From NCBI RefSeq assembly GCF_027706725.1, contig NZ_JAQFWQ010000008.1, forward strand, positions 1 to 64,000: a stretch of DNA of 64,000 bases. The letters run 5' to 3'. How positions within the stretch are numbered: position 1 is the stretch's first letter; every line of letters begins with the position of its first letter. Positions 40,033-49,258 of the stretch are shown piece by piece. The notes under the pieces are model-generated. The model searched no databases. It was not told the origin of the DNA and saw only the letters and a program-made list of their open reading frames with translations. Both the position numbers and the translations under genes were made by a program. The stretch is from Nocardiopsis endophytica (GTDB taxonomy: Bacteria > Actinomycetota > Actinomycetes > Streptosporangiales > Streptosporangiaceae).

Positions 40033-42528
40033 CTATGATAGCTGTGCGCGCAATTCAGGTGCGACCTCCGCTCCGATTTCTCGCATGGCCTGTTCGTAGG
40101 TGGTAAACGCCGTAGCAGCTGCCCTGGTGTCCCCTTGTTCGAGTAGGCAGGTGACGAGCCTGCGGTGGGGCTGCTCGGTGAGCGGAGCGACCTGCACCGC
40201 CCGCCGCAGAAGCCGGACGGCCGTGTTCGGCTCGGAGTCGTCGGCCGCTGCGAGCAGGGCCTCGATCAGCCGTTGCCGTAGCCGTTCGCGGTGAAGCTCC
40301 GCCCAGCGGAAGTCGGAGTCAGCAGCGAAGTCCTCGTAGTCCGCCGTCGCCTGGAGCAGGTCGTCCGCCGCCCCGGCCGGTCCCATGGCCTTGTGCAGGT
40401 CCCACAGGTCCGTGCTCACCGCCTCGGGATCGAGGCGGTAGTGGTCGTCGTGCAGGACGACCGTGGCGGTGTCGCTTGCGGCGGTCTGGCGCACGGCTCC
40501 GCGCAGTGCGCTGACCGCGTCGTGGAAGCGCCGAGTGGAGCGCGTCGCGATGTCCTCGGGCCACATGTCCTCTACCGCGCGTTCGAGGCGGACGCCATCG
40601 GGATGCAGCGCGAGGTAGGCGGCGACTTCGTAGGCGGAGCGCCGCCGCGGAACGGCCGCCTTGCCGCCTACGGTCATGCCGACTCGTCCAAGGACACGAA
40701 GGCGGACGGGGCGTTCAGGTGCTTCGGCTTCTGGCCCCTCGTCCTGTGTTCCTGCGGCCACCTGGCCGTCGTCAGAACCGTTCTCGCTGTCCGAGTCAAT
40801 GGGGCGGTTTCGTTGCGCGTCGATGAGTGCGTCGATGACCTGTCCCCGTGTGGTGAGCGGCCAGGCGGTACCCGCCAGACCTCCGATATCTCCATCGCCC
40901 TTGTGGACGTGGCCTGCGTGGTCGATTACAGCGACGCGCCCTGACCAGCGGCTGAGGACGAGGGCCGCCACGGGTGCTCCCCCAGCGTCCAGCAGGTCGT
41001 CGACCTGTTGGGCCTCCTCCCGGTCTGCAGCGGCGATGAGCACGCTCACCTCGCCCTCGTCGTCGGCTTCACGGTTCGGCGGCTCGACGGGCTCTTGGTC
41101 GTCGTCTTCGTCGTCCTCCAGGTTGGTGAGCATCTCCGCGTGCAGGTGGGCGACGGCCTCGCTCAAGGTCGTCGTGATACGGATCCCTGGAGGTGCGCCG
41201 TCCCGGACGCGCTCAGCGGCGACATCTCCCAGAAGCGTGACGAGGCAGTCCTCCGGGAGCACGACTCGCAGCCCTTCGCGCTGCAGGGCCATGGCCAGGA
41301 CCGTTCGTACGGCACCGTGTGCCCCGACTCCTGTGATCCCCAAGGCGCCGCGGAGTCGTCGAAGGGGGAACGTCTCCCCCTGCTGCTGTGGTGTGGGCGA
41401 ATCGGCCTCGACCGGAGGGGGTGGTGACCACCGGGAGGTCGATGCGTGGGCGGGATCCTGGGCTGCGCCTGCAAGAGCCTCATCCTCGCTCTCGTCCCAG
41501 TCGTCCTCATCGCCCTCCCCTGGGCCTCGGTCCCGGTCAGGGCGTGGGCGGCGGCCGAGGAGGTACCCGGTCGCGCCGGCGACGACGCCCGAGGCAGCGG
41601 CGACCCCTGCTGCGGTCGCGGCCGAGGGGATCTCGACCACGACGACGGGGCGCTCGTCCGGTGCTTGTTCGGGAGGCTGCTCCGGCGCGGGTGATTCAGG
41701 GGTCCGTGCGGCCGGTGGAGGGCCGGAGGCGACGGTGTAGGTGATCTCGACCCGGCGCTGTCCGGAGTCGGTGGCGTCGTCCAGGAGGCCGTCCGCTCCG
41801 ACGCCCTGGACCACGACCTCGGGAGCGTCCGGCCCCAGCTCGGCGGTGAGGTGTTCGGCGACGGATTCGGCCCGTCGTTGGGAGAGCTGCTGGTTGTACT
41901 CGGGATCGCCGCTGGCATCGGTGTGTCCGGTGACGACGATGGGGACTCCGGCGGCGCCGTGGTCGCGGATCATTGCGATGACCGGGGCGAGGTCGGCTTC
42001 CATCTCGGGCGTCAGTTCGGCGGAGTCGAGGGCGATGCCGCTGAGGACTCTGTTCCGCTCGATATGGACCCGGCCCTCGGGGCCCGCTTCCTCGTGGGCG
42101 CCGCCTTCCGGGGCGGGCGGCGGTGCCCCTTCCTCGACCGGAACCTCCCCCTCGTCAGCGTCGGCTGTCGCTGCGGGCTCAACGGCGGCGTGGGCGACCG
42201 GTGTGCTGACTGTGGCCCCTGCAGCGGTGGCCGCCAGGAGTTGAAGGGGGCCGAACAGGCGCCGCGCCGGGCGGCTGCGCATGCGCTGCCAGAGTTCGGT
42301 GGCGGTCGCAGCGAGGTACAGCCCCCAGAGCACCCACAACAGGCCGACGCCGAACGCCGTGGCCACACCTGGAGGAAGCGAGCCTCCGCGAAGGTAGGCC
42401 ATCGCGCTGTCGGCGTCCCAGTCGAGGCGGGGCCAGGTGAGCACGGTGGTCGCCACGTAGGGGACTCCGGCGAGGACGGCGATGCTGAAGAGGAGTGCGC
42501 CGGTCTGCAGGACGATGCGTCGGGCCAT
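40033..42528 (-). CDS. OmpA-like/BTAD fusion of the Tad locus
   Basis: 831 residues from the ATG at 42528, with GAGGAA upstream. An N-terminal helix (VLQTGALLFSIAVLAGVPYV) and a second (FGVGLLWVLWGLYLAATATE) are followed by an exported-looking OmpA-like domain (~140-265: GHTDASGDPEYNQQLSQRRA, then QRRVEITY). A third short hydrophobic stretch (AGVAAASGVVAGATGYLLG) follows, then a long acidic linker, and a C-terminal winged helix plus BTAD domain (~640-831). It would sense the cell wall and signal to a cytosolic DNA-binding domain. LysM-BTAD relatives are known in actinobacterial Tad loci; OmpA-BTAD is less usual. Confidence 0.8.
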   Translation of the reverse strand: MARRIVLQTGALLFSIAVLAGVPYVATTVLTWPRLDWDADSAMAYLRGGSLPPGVATAFGVGLLWVLWGLYLAATATELWQRMRSRPARRLFGPLQLLAATAAGATVSTPVAHAAVEPAATADADEGEVPVEEGAPPPAPEGGAHEEAGPEGRVHIERNRVLSGIALDSAELTPEMEADLAPVIAMIRDHGAAGVPIVVTGHTDASGDPEYNQQLSQRRAESVAEHLTAELGPDAPEVVVQGVGADGLLDDATDSGQRRVEITYTVASGPPPAARTPESPAPEQPPEQAPDERPVVVVEIPSAATAAGVAAASGVVAGATGYLLGRRPRPDRDRGPGEGDEDDWDESEDEALAGAAQDPAHASTSRWSPPPPVEADSPTPQQQGETFPLRRLRGALGITGVGAHGAVRTVLAMALQREGLRVVLPEDCLVTLLGDVAAERVRDGAPPGIRITTTLSEAVAHLHAEMLTNLEDDEDDDQEPVEPPNREADDEGEVSVLIAAADREEAQQVDDLLDAGGAPVAALVLSRWSGRVAVIDHAGHVHKGDGDIGGLAGTAWPLTTRGQVIDALIDAQRNRPIDSDSENGSDDGQVAAGTQDEGPEAEAPERPVRLRVLGRVGMTVGGKAAVPRRRSAYEVAAYLALHPDGVRLERAVEDMWPEDIATRSTRRFHDAVSALRGAVRQTAASDTATVVLHDDHYRLDPEAVSTDLWDLHKAMGPAGAADDLLQATADYEDFAADSDFRWAELHRERLRQRLIEALLAAADDSEPNTAVRLLRRAVQVAPLTEQPHRRLVTCLLEQGDTRAAATAFTTYEQAMREIGAEVAPELRAQLS

Positions 42529-42542
42529 GGGGGTTCCTCGGT

Positions 42543-42941
42543 TCAGGGGCCGGTGTGCGGTGCGGCGCTCGCGCTGGCGGCGAGGGTGCGGCTCCCCAGG
42601 GGCAGCAGCGTGAAGTCGTAGTCGAGTTGGGCGGTCACCGTGACGGCGTCCTCTCCGGCGGAGACGGTGCCCGCGGCTCCGGCCTGGTCGAGGAAGTTCC
42701 GGGCCGCGCGCTCGGCGGCTCCGGGGTCGAGAAGGATCTCCTCGTCGGCCCGGTAGGCGGCCAGGTCGATCTGCTGTGCTCCGGCCCGGGCCGCCTCCTG
42801 CGCCAAGGAGAGGGCCCAGCTCCGCTCGGCCAGGGCCGATCCGCCTTCCCACACCAGGGCGAAGACGAAGACGAGGGTGAGGGCGGTGGTGGTGACGAAG
42901 GCGGTCACCTGCCCGGCGTCGGATCTGGAGCGTCCGCTCAT
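42543..42941 (-). CDS. TadG-like pilus protein
   Basis: 132 residues. A single N-terminal helix (GQVTAFVTTTALTLVFVFAL) follows a short basic leader, with a pseudopilin-like extracytoplasmic domain containing AQEAARAGAQQIDLAAYRAD. Placement after two TadE-like genes with a 4-nt overlap supports a minor pseudopilin role. Confidence 0.75.
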   Translation of the reverse strand: MSGRSRSDAGQVTAFVTTTALTLVFVFALVWEGGSALAERSWALSLAQEAARAGAQQIDLAAYRADEEILLDPGAAERAARNFLDQAGAAGTVSAGEDAVTVTAQLDYDFTLLPLGSRTLAASASAAPHTGP

Positions 42942-43369
42942 GGGCGCCCCCGGTACACGTCGACCACGGCGTCGGCCTCGCCCTCGACGTCTCGGTGGAG
43001 GGGCACCCCGAGGCCGGTGAGGCCACTGAGGTCGGCCCGGCAGGTCAGCTCGGCTCTCACGGTGGCGCCGGGTTCCAGGGCGCCCGTCTCCAGGGTCAGG
43101 GTGTGGCTGCTGCAGCTCAGCTCGTGCGTACGCAGAGCGTCCGCAACGGCCTGTTCAGCAGCGAGCCGCGCCTGTTCCGGTGTGCGTTCCAATGTGGCGG
43201 CGCGCGCTCCCGCGTGAGCGGCGGCGTCGACCGCCTGTGTCGCCGTCGTGAGGCGGTGGGCCAGCACGATCAGCAGGACGAGCAGGATCAGCAGCGGGGT
43301 GAGCACCGCCAGCTCGACGGCCGCGCTCCCCCGCTGTTCTTCCTGGGGTCGGAGTTCGCGGCCGGTCAT
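42938..43369 (-). CDS. TadE-like minor pilin
   Basis: 143 residues. GSAAVELAVLTPLLILLVLL is the TadE signature (Glu after the hydrophobic start). An extracytoplasmic domain follows, with a pair of Cys (ELSCSSHT, AELTCRAD). Overlaps both neighbours by 4 nt. Confidence 0.82.
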   Translation of the reverse strand: MTGRELRPQEEQRGSAAVELAVLTPLLILLVLLIVLAHRLTTATQAVDAAAHAGARAATLERTPEQARLAAEQAVADALRTHELSCSSHTLTLETGALEPGATVRAELTCRADLSGLTGLGVPLHRDVEGEADAVVDVYRGRP

Positions 43370-43749
43370 GGCGGGCTGGTGAACCTCTCCACGGGGCCCG
43401 AGCTCTCGTGTCGGATCGGCCAGGTCAGTCCGGGTAGGACGGACGGGACCTGCGCGGTGACGACGACGCGGGCCGCCTCGTCGTCGCGGTGCACCTCAAC
43501 GTTGAGCCCGCGCAGAAGGCGCCCGCCGAGCTGTTCTCCTGCGTGTTCTCCGGCGGCTTGGCCGTCGGCGTCGGTGGCGTCGACGGCTCGGGCCTCGGCC
43601 AGGGCCGTGGTCGCGATGGACTGGGCCACTTGTGAGGCGTGGGCGACCAGTCCGGCCTGGATCACCAGGAGCAGCAGAAGCAGAAGGAGGGGTGTGGCGA
43701 CGGCGAGTTCCGCGCTGCCCCGGTCGCTGCGGGTGCGTGCGGTCCTCAT
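43366..43749 (-). CDS. TadE-like minor pilin
   Basis: 127 residues. GSAELAVATPLLLLLLLLVI is the TadE-type N-terminus, followed by QVAQSIATTALAEARAVDAT. Its ATG overlaps the Flp pilin stop (ATGA). Confidence 0.82.
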   Translation of the reverse strand: MRTARTRSDRGSAELAVATPLLLLLLLLVIQAGLVAHASQVAQSIATTALAEARAVDATDADGQAAGEHAGEQLGGRLLRGLNVEVHRDDEAARVVVTAQVPSVLPGLTWPIRHESSGPVERFTSPP

Positions 43750-43922
43750 TCGGAGAGCATGCTGACGATCTCGTCAGCCTTGTCGGTGACGGCGGGGGTG
43801 AGTACGGCGAAGACCGCGATGGCCAGGCCGACGAGCAGGGCGATGACGACGACGGATTCGGTGGAGTAGCCCGAGTCGGGGCGGCGGGGCCGTAGCGGGA
43901 ACACGGTGTGGGAGCGGTGCAT
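43746..43922 (-). CDS. Flp-type major pilin
   Basis: 58 residues from the ATG at 43922. A basic leader (MHRSHTVFPLRPRRPDSG) ends before YSTESVVVIALLVGLAIAVF, with Glu five residues into the mature-like helix. A short charged tail (TDKADEIVSMLSE) follows. This fits a Flp prepilin that a TadV-type peptidase would process; none is in the window. It lies between TadC and TadE genes, the expected place. Confidence 0.82.
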   Translation of the reverse strand: MHRSHTVFPLRPRRPDSGYSTESVVVIALLVGLAIAVFAVLTPAVTDKADEIVSMLSE

Positions 43923-43935
43923 GGGGATGTCTCCG

Positions 43936-44826
43936 TCAGAGGCTGGTGAGGATGAGGCTGAGCGCCGGGTAGCCGACGAGGACGAGGAACCCGGCGAACA
44001 GGAGGACGACCGGCAGGCTCATGCGTTCGGTGGCGGCTTGGGCCTGGGCGTCGAGGGCCGCCAGGTGGCGGGTGCGCAGGGAGCGCGCTTTGGCGGCCAG
44101 GGAGGCTCGGACGCGGGCGCCGTCGGTTCCGGCGAGTTGGAGGCTGGCGGCGATCTCGTTGAACTCGTCCAGGTCGTAGCGGTCTCCGAGTTCTCGGAGG
44201 GCGGACCATGGCGGGTCGCGGCGCAGGGCGGCGGCGCGCAGGGCGATCCGGATGCGCGCCATGGCCGTGCCCCCGGTGCGGGAGGCCTCGTCCAGGGCTC
44301 CGCTGACTCCGGCGCCGCCGGCGAGGGCGACGACGGCCAGGTCGGCGAAGGCGGCGACGGTCTGGCGCATCTCCGTGCGCCGTTTGGCGGCTTCGTCGCG
44401 CAGGGACAGGTCCGGGGCCAGCCAGAGTACGCCTGCGGCCAGGGCCCACAGCAGGAAGCCGGGCAGCGGCGCGATGGGCACGCCGGCCACCGTTGCAACT
44501 GCCCCGACCAGGGGCGGGAGCGCCACTCCGACCAGGGCGGTGGTGGTCTTCTCCGCCAGGTAGGAGGGGATGTCGCGCTCGCAGAGGAGGAGTCGGGCGC
44601 GCGTCCGCTTGGTGGGTAGCCCCATGGCCGCGAGCACGGGGATCCCTCGGCTTCCGAGGCGGGCCGCCCAGCCGCCCGCCGACACCGCGGAGGGCGCGGG
44701 GCGCGGTGGTGGGGGCTCGGTCAGGAGGTCGGCCAGGCTCGGGCGCGCCCACCGCATGGCGATGAGCACCCAGGCTCCGGCGCCGATGAGCGTGCCGCCG
44801 ATCCCGGCGAGGAGGAGGGGGCTCAT
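43936..44826 (-). CDS. tadC: TadC-like pilus assembly membrane protein
   Basis: 296 residues from the ATG at 44826, overlapping the TadB stop. A type II secretion F domain: helices near residues 5-25, 95-145 and the C-terminus (MSLPVVLLFAGFLVLVGYPA), with a helical cytosolic part (QTVAAFADLAVVALAGGAGV; LDEFNEIAASLQLAGTDGAR). It forms the inner-membrane platform with TadB. Confidence 0.85.
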   Translation of the reverse strand: MSPLLLAGIGGTLIGAGAWVLIAMRWARPSLADLLTEPPPPRPAPSAVSAGGWAARLGSRGIPVLAAMGLPTKRTRARLLLCERDIPSYLAEKTTTALVGVALPPLVGAVATVAGVPIAPLPGFLLWALAAGVLWLAPDLSLRDEAAKRRTEMRQTVAAFADLAVVALAGGAGVSGALDEASRTGGTAMARIRIALRAAALRRDPPWSALRELGDRYDLDEFNEIAASLQLAGTDGARVRASLAAKARSLRTRHLAALDAQAQAATERMSLPVVLLFAGFLVLVGYPALSLILTSL

Positions 44827-45704
44827 GTGCTCACCTGCGCATGGGGCTCGGCGCGCAGCACGCGTGGTCCGAGGTCGGTTCTCGACAGCCGGGCGAGCCA
44901 GGTCAGGGCGAGTGCCCAGAGCGCGCCGATGCCGGCCAGCACGAGCTGTCCGAGTGCGCCGTCGTAGGGGGCCAGGTAGGTCGGGTTGAAGACCAGGAGG
45001 AGGACCGCCAGGGCCAGGGTGGTGGCGGTGATGATGCGCATCGCGGTGTGCACCCGGGCCCGGGTGGCGGCCACGCGTACGAGCATCGCGGCTTGTTCCC
45101 GGGTCGCCTCGGCCAGCCCGGACAGCAGCGCCCCGAGGTCGGCCGCGTGCCGGGTGGCCGCGTTGCTCAGGGCGGCGGCCACCAGGTCCGCGGTGGGGGT
45201 GTCGACGGCTTCGGCGAACTCGGTCAGGGCCTTGTGCGGGTGGTCGGTGCGGATCCGCTCGGCCAGGCGCACCACGGGTTCCCGGATGGAGGCGGGGGCG
45301 ATGGGAGCGGTGGCGGTGATGGCGCTCTGCAGGCCAGATGCCGCCGACATCAGGTCGCGTACCTGTTCGGTCCAGGCCGCCACGGCCTCGATGCGCTCCA
45401 GCCGCTCGTGGTGCTCGCGGTCGGGGCCCAGCAGGCCGGGCAGCCACCAGGCCGCCGCGGCCGCGAGCAGGGCGGCCACGGGCCAACCGGTCACCGCCCA
45501 GGCCGCCGCTGCGGCACCGAGGACACCCACGGCACGCAGGGCACGGCGGCGGTCGGTAAGCAGGCTCCTGACGTCCAGAGCCTTGCGCTCACGAGCGTTG
45601 CCTTCGACGGCGGCAAAGGCGCCGTTGAGCGTGAGCCATAGGCCGCCGCCGAGGGCCGCTCCCCCGGCGATGCCGATCAGGGTTGCGGCGTTCACCCGGA
45701 CCAC
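44823..45704 (-). CDS. tadB: TadB-like pilus assembly membrane protein
   Basis: 293 residues. An N-terminal helix, then paired helices (VGVLGAAAAAWAVTGWPVAA), a T2SSF cytosolic part (WTEQVRDLMSAASGLQSAI; RHAADLGALLSGLAEATREQ) and C-terminal helices (MRIITATTLALAVLLLVFNP). It overlaps TadA and TadC by a few bases, so it is translated with them. Confidence 0.85.
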   Translation of the reverse strand: MVRVNAATLIGIAGGAALGGGLWLTLNGAFAAVEGNARERKALDVRSLLTDRRRALRAVGVLGAAAAAWAVTGWPVAALLAAAAAWWLPGLLGPDREHHERLERIEAVAAWTEQVRDLMSAASGLQSAITATAPIAPASIREPVVRLAERIRTDHPHKALTEFAEAVDTPTADLVAAALSNAATRHAADLGALLSGLAEATREQAAMLVRVAATRARVHTAMRIITATTLALAVLLLVFNPTYLAPYDGALGQLVLAGIGALWALALTWLARLSRTDLGPRVLRAEPHAQVST

Positions 45705-47002
45705 CCCTGCATGTCGGGTTCGACCAGGCGGGCGATGTCGAAGCCCGCAGCGGTGAGCACGTCGATGGTGGGCGGGCTCGGCGGGGCGGCCGGTAGCCGT
45801 CCCGCCTCCCGGGAGCGGCGGTAGATCTCGTTGGAGGCCACGCGCGGCCCTTCGGCGCCCACGACCTCGCGGATGCTGGTGACCACGCGTTCCCCGGTGG
45901 GGGTGGCCGAGATGTGCACGACCAGGTGGACGGCGGTGGCGATGAGCAGGCAGGTGGCTTCGAGTGGGAGGCGTTCGGCCGACTGGGCCGCATAAGCGCC
46001 GAGCTTGGCGAACGCGCCATCCGATGAGGCGGCGTGCAGGGTGGTCAGGCTGCCGTCGTTGCCCTGGCTCATCGCGTTGAGCAGCGGGACCGTCTCGTGG
46101 CCGCGGGTCTCGCCCACGATCACCCGGTCCGGGCTCATGCGCAGGGCCGCCCGGACGAGTTCGGCGACGGTGACCTCACCGGCGCCTTCGACGTTGGGTG
46201 GGCGGGCGTGCAGGGCGACGGCGTCCGGGTGGGCGTGGGGGTCGCGCTCCAGGCCGAGTTCGGGGACGTCTTCGATGGTCACGATGCGCTCATCGGGTGG
46301 GATGTGGGACGCCAGGGCCCGCAGCAGGGTGGTCTTTCCGGCTCCGGTACCGCCGGTGATGACGATGTTGCGGCGGGAGCGCACCGCCGCGCCGAGCAGT
46401 CCGGCGGCCGCGTCGTCGAGCGTGCCCAGCTTGCGGAGTTCGCGAAGGGTGGTGGTCCGGTGGCGGTGGCGGCGGATCGACACCGAGGGGGTGTGGGCCA
46501 CGTCCATCACGGCGTTCATCCGGGAGCCGTCGCGCAGGGGCATGTCGAGGATCGGGGCGGCCGGGTCGAAGCGGCGCTCCCCCGCAGGGGATTCGGAGGC
46601 GATCCGGCGCACCAGGGCGACCAGTTCGTCAGGTGTGGCCACGATCGGCGGGCGCCTTTCGCGGCGCCCGTCGGCGTAGCGGACCCACACCTGCGTTCCC
46701 GTCAGGTTGATGTTCTCGATGTCGGGGTCGTCCAGGAGGTCCTGGAGGGGGCCGGTGCCGCATACCTGGGCCAGGGCCGCTTGCAGGACCCGCTGCTCGA
46801 CCTCGCGGCTGAGCACCCGGTCACCGCGGGCCAGCGCCCGTTGGGCGGCCTGGTCGAGGACCTCGCGGATGACGCGCTCGGCCCGGGCCGCGAAGTCCTC
46901 GGGGGTTTCCGCGTCGTCGAGGTTGACGGTCGCGCTGAGGCGGCGCAGGGCTTCACCGCTGGTGTAGCGGACCCATCGGGCCACCAGTTCCTCGGTGCTC
47001 AT
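45692..47002 (-). CDS. tadA: TadA/CpaF secretion ATPase
   Basis: 436 residues from the ATG at 47002. Walker A is ITGGTGAGKTTLLRAL, the Asp box is VTIEDVPELGLERDPH, Walker B is SPDRVIVGETRGHE, and the His box is LTTLHAASSDGAFAKL. All are canonical for CpaF-type ATPases that power Flp pilus assembly. The N-terminal domain (residues 1-130) is the usual helical N1. Confidence 0.93.
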   Translation of the reverse strand: MSTEELVARWVRYTSGEALRRLSATVNLDDAETPEDFAARAERVIREVLDQAAQRALARGDRVLSREVEQRVLQAALAQVCGTGPLQDLLDDPDIENINLTGTQVWVRYADGRRERRPPIVATPDELVALVRRIASESPAGERRFDPAAPILDMPLRDGSRMNAVMDVAHTPSVSIRRHRHRTTTLRELRKLGTLDDAAAGLLGAAVRSRRNIVITGGTGAGKTTLLRALASHIPPDERIVTIEDVPELGLERDPHAHPDAVALHARPPNVEGAGEVTVAELVRAALRMSPDRVIVGETRGHETVPLLNAMSQGNDGSLTTLHAASSDGAFAKLGAYAAQSAERLPLEATCLLIATAVHLVVHISATPTGERVVTSIREVVGAEGPRVASNEIYRRSREAGRLPAAPPSPPTIDVLTAAGFDIARLVEPDMQGWSG

Positions 47003-47733
47003 GGGGCGCTCACCCGCCTGGAGTTCATCTGCGAGTCGAGCTCGCCCGCGAGCCGCCGGGCCGTGGCGAGCAGGGGCCGCCTGCTCCATCGACGCGGGGG
47101 TACCGAGTCGCCGCGCAGCAGGCTCGCGGAGGGGCGATCGGCGGGGATGCGCGCTCGTACTGGCGCGCCTATGGCTTCTTGCAGGGCCGCGTCGTCGTGC
47201 GGGCCGGTCGTGACCGCCAACTCGAGATTCGAGATCCCGGCCCTCAGGGCGGGAAGAGCGTCTCGGACCCGTTTGAGGTGTGCGACGTCGTCGTTGGCGA
47301 CCAGGAGAGTTGCGTGGGCAGCGGCGGCCAGGCGCACGGCTGGCGACCGCGGGGCCATCCGCCCCAGGTCCGCGACCACGATCCCGTTCCCCGAGGTCAA
47401 CGCCTCTGTGTTCTCGGCCAACAGGGCGACGGCGTTGGCGGCGCGGTCGGCGGCCGACGGCGCGGTGCACACCCGCAGGCCGCCGGGAAGGACCTGGGTG
47501 AAGTTCTCGGGCCGGGCACGGCGTTGGGAGCCGTCGAGGCGGGAGGCGGCGGCGAGCTCGACCAGTCCGGGGGAGGCGGGAAGGTGGCGCCAGGCCGCGA
47601 TGTCTCCACCGGAGGCGTCGGCCTCGATCACGGTCGCGGTCTCAGGTTCGGGCCAGGCGGCAGCCAGGGCCAGGGCGAGTGTGGTGGCCCCGGGCGCGCC
47701 GCTGAGCGAGCACACCGCGGCCAGGCGGGTCAC
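46999..47733 (-). CDS. TadZ/CpaE-like ParA-family protein
   Basis: 244 residues with 4-nt overlaps on both sides. ParA/MinD-like fold: the P-loop region is SLSGAPGATTLALALA, which lacks the canonical Lys of GKT, so ATP hydrolysis may be weak or lost, as in some TadZ proteins. EADASGGDIAAWRHL and IVVADLGRM are the switch-like segments. It would localise the pilus machine. Confidence 0.8.
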   Translation of the reverse strand: MTRLAAVCSLSGAPGATTLALALAAAWPEPETATVIEADASGGDIAAWRHLPASPGLVELAAASRLDGSQRRARPENFTQVLPGGLRVCTAPSAADRAANAVALLAENTEALTSGNGIVVADLGRMAPRSPAVRLAAAAHATLLVANDDVAHLKRVRDALPALRAGISNLELAVTTGPHDDAALQEAIGAPVRARIPADRPSASLLRGDSVPPRRWSRRPLLATARRLAGELDSQMNSRRVSAP

Positions 47734-48371
47734 GGGACGCCTCCGCCGACTTCAACGACCGACAGGGCCTCGGCTGCGGCGGCCTGGGCGACGCGAGCAG
47801 CATCGGCGGCGTCGACGACGAGCTCGACGCGGGTGGACTCCGAGCCATCGCCGGTCGAAGCGTGGATGGCCTGGACCCTCGCCGGAACGCCGGTGGTCTC
47901 GGCGTCGCCTTCACCGTCGCCGTGTTCGGAGATGATCGCCGAGACCTGTGCGCCTTCCTGGAGGGAGGCGGGGAACTGCGCGGGCGACAGAACTGCGCCG
48001 ATGACGGCCTCCCCATCTTCCAGGTGCGCGGGTTCGGCGGTGACGGCTCCGGAGGGGATCAGCGACCGTTCGGGCACCGCGGTGGACAGGCGTTGGCCGA
48101 CGAGGCCGTCGCGCTCTTCGACAGGGACGGCGGAAAGCGCGTCGGCACCGGCGATGTGAACCACCTGCAGGTCGCCGGATTCCAGGAGGCGCCCGGCAGG
48201 AAGGTCGCGTGCGGCGGCCACGTATCCGCTTCGGTCGTCGCTCCGGTCGAGTGCGGCGCCGGCTGCGACGGCGCCGAGTGCCATCAGCACCAGCCCTGCG
48301 GCCAGTCGGCGCCATCGGCACGCCCCGGCCTTAAGCCGGAGCTTTGAGCCACGGCCGTCTGGTTGCGTCAT
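47730..48371 (-). CDS. CpaB/SAF domain protein
   Basis: 213 residues. A single N-terminal helix (LAAGLVLMALGAVAAGAALD) precedes a SAF domain (VAAARDLPAGRLLESGDLQV; LVGQRLSTAVPERSLIPSGA). This is the CpaB/RcpC-type periplasmic or extracytoplasmic component of Tad systems. Overlaps the TadZ gene by 4 nt. Confidence 0.82.
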   Translation of the reverse strand: MTQPDGRGSKLRLKAGACRWRRLAAGLVLMALGAVAAGAALDRSDDRSGYVAAARDLPAGRLLESGDLQVVHIAGADALSAVPVEERDGLVGQRLSTAVPERSLIPSGAVTAEPAHLEDGEAVIGAVLSPAQFPASLQEGAQVSAIISEHGDGEGDAETTGVPARVQAIHASTGDGSESTRVELVVDAADAARVAQAAAAEALSVVEVGGGVP

Positions 48372-48409
48372 TGCCGTACTCCTTCGACAACTCTCGTGGG
48401 CGCGGGGTC

Positions 48410-49258
48410 TCAGGGGGCGGCGGCTCGCGTCTGCACGAGGCCTTGGGACTCCACGACGTCCACCTCGGTGTCGGCTTCGGTGAACAGCGGGGCGAGTTCA
48501 CCGCCGGTACCGTCGGTCGCCTCCCAACTCACCGACCAGGTCACTTCCACCTCGACCGTGTAGTCGCCGGTGGAGGCACGGGTGTAGGTGTGGCCGCAGT
48601 CGGGAGAGGCGGAGGCGGGATCGTCGCGCCCGGGGTCATAGGGGCGACCGGGCCCGGAGCAGGTGACGACCTCGCCGTCGCCCATGGACCAGTCCGCCGA
48701 CGTCGGGGTCGCAGTCACCGAGACGGCACCGCCGGGGACTTCTGCTTCGGCGATCACGGGTTCCCATGCCGCTTCGTCGACCCAAAGCCAGACCGGGACC
48801 TGCACCAGTACCGGGGCGTCCGCTCCTGGGGAGGAGTTCAGACCGGGACCGGGCAGATGCATCGCGTCGCGGGCTTGGTCGGCGAGGGCGACGGGGTCGA
48901 AGGCCGGTTCGCCGTCATCACCGCCGCCACCGGCTCCTCCACCAGGCACCGCGAGAGTGGTGGTGCAGTCCTGAACGGCCGCGCCTGGTTCCGTGCACAC
49001 CGTCCCGGCATAGGCTCCGCCCGTGCTCGAGGATCCGCTGCCGCTGCCGTTCTCGCTGGAGGCACCACCACCAGATCCCCCACCGGGCCGCCCCGGCGTG
49101 CCTTCCCCTGACTCAGCGCTGACGTCGCAGCCGGGACCGCCTTGGGTCCCGCACTCGGCCCGTCCCAAGAAGGATGGATCGTCGGCGAATGCCGGGGCCG
49201 CCTGGACCAGGGCCAGAGAGCAGACCGCGGTGCTTCCGACCGCACATCGTCTTAGCAC
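48410..49258 (-). CDS. Secreted Tad-locus protein, Gly/Ser-rich
   Basis: 282 residues from a GTG at 49258, which overlaps the lipoprotein stop. A signal peptide (VGSTAVCSLALVQAAPAFA) is followed by a Gly/Ser low-complexity stretch and a domain with VPVWLWVDEAAWEPVIAEAE and CGHTYTRASTGDYTVEVEVT, PKD-like in feel. Proteins of this kind are often found in actinobacterial Tad loci. Function unknown; a surface or scaffold role is likely. Confidence 0.7.
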   Translation of the reverse strand: MLRRCAVGSTAVCSLALVQAAPAFADDPSFLGRAECGTQGGPGCDVSAESGEGTPGRPGGGSGGGASSENGSGSGSSSTGGAYAGTVCTEPGAAVQDCTTTLAVPGGGAGGGGDDGEPAFDPVALADQARDAMHLPGPGLNSSPGADAPVLVQVPVWLWVDEAAWEPVIAEAEVPGGAVSVTATPTSADWSMGDGEVVTCSGPGRPYDPGRDDPASASPDCGHTYTRASTGDYTVEVEVTWSVSWEATDGTGGELAPLFTEADTEVDVVESQGLVQTRAAAP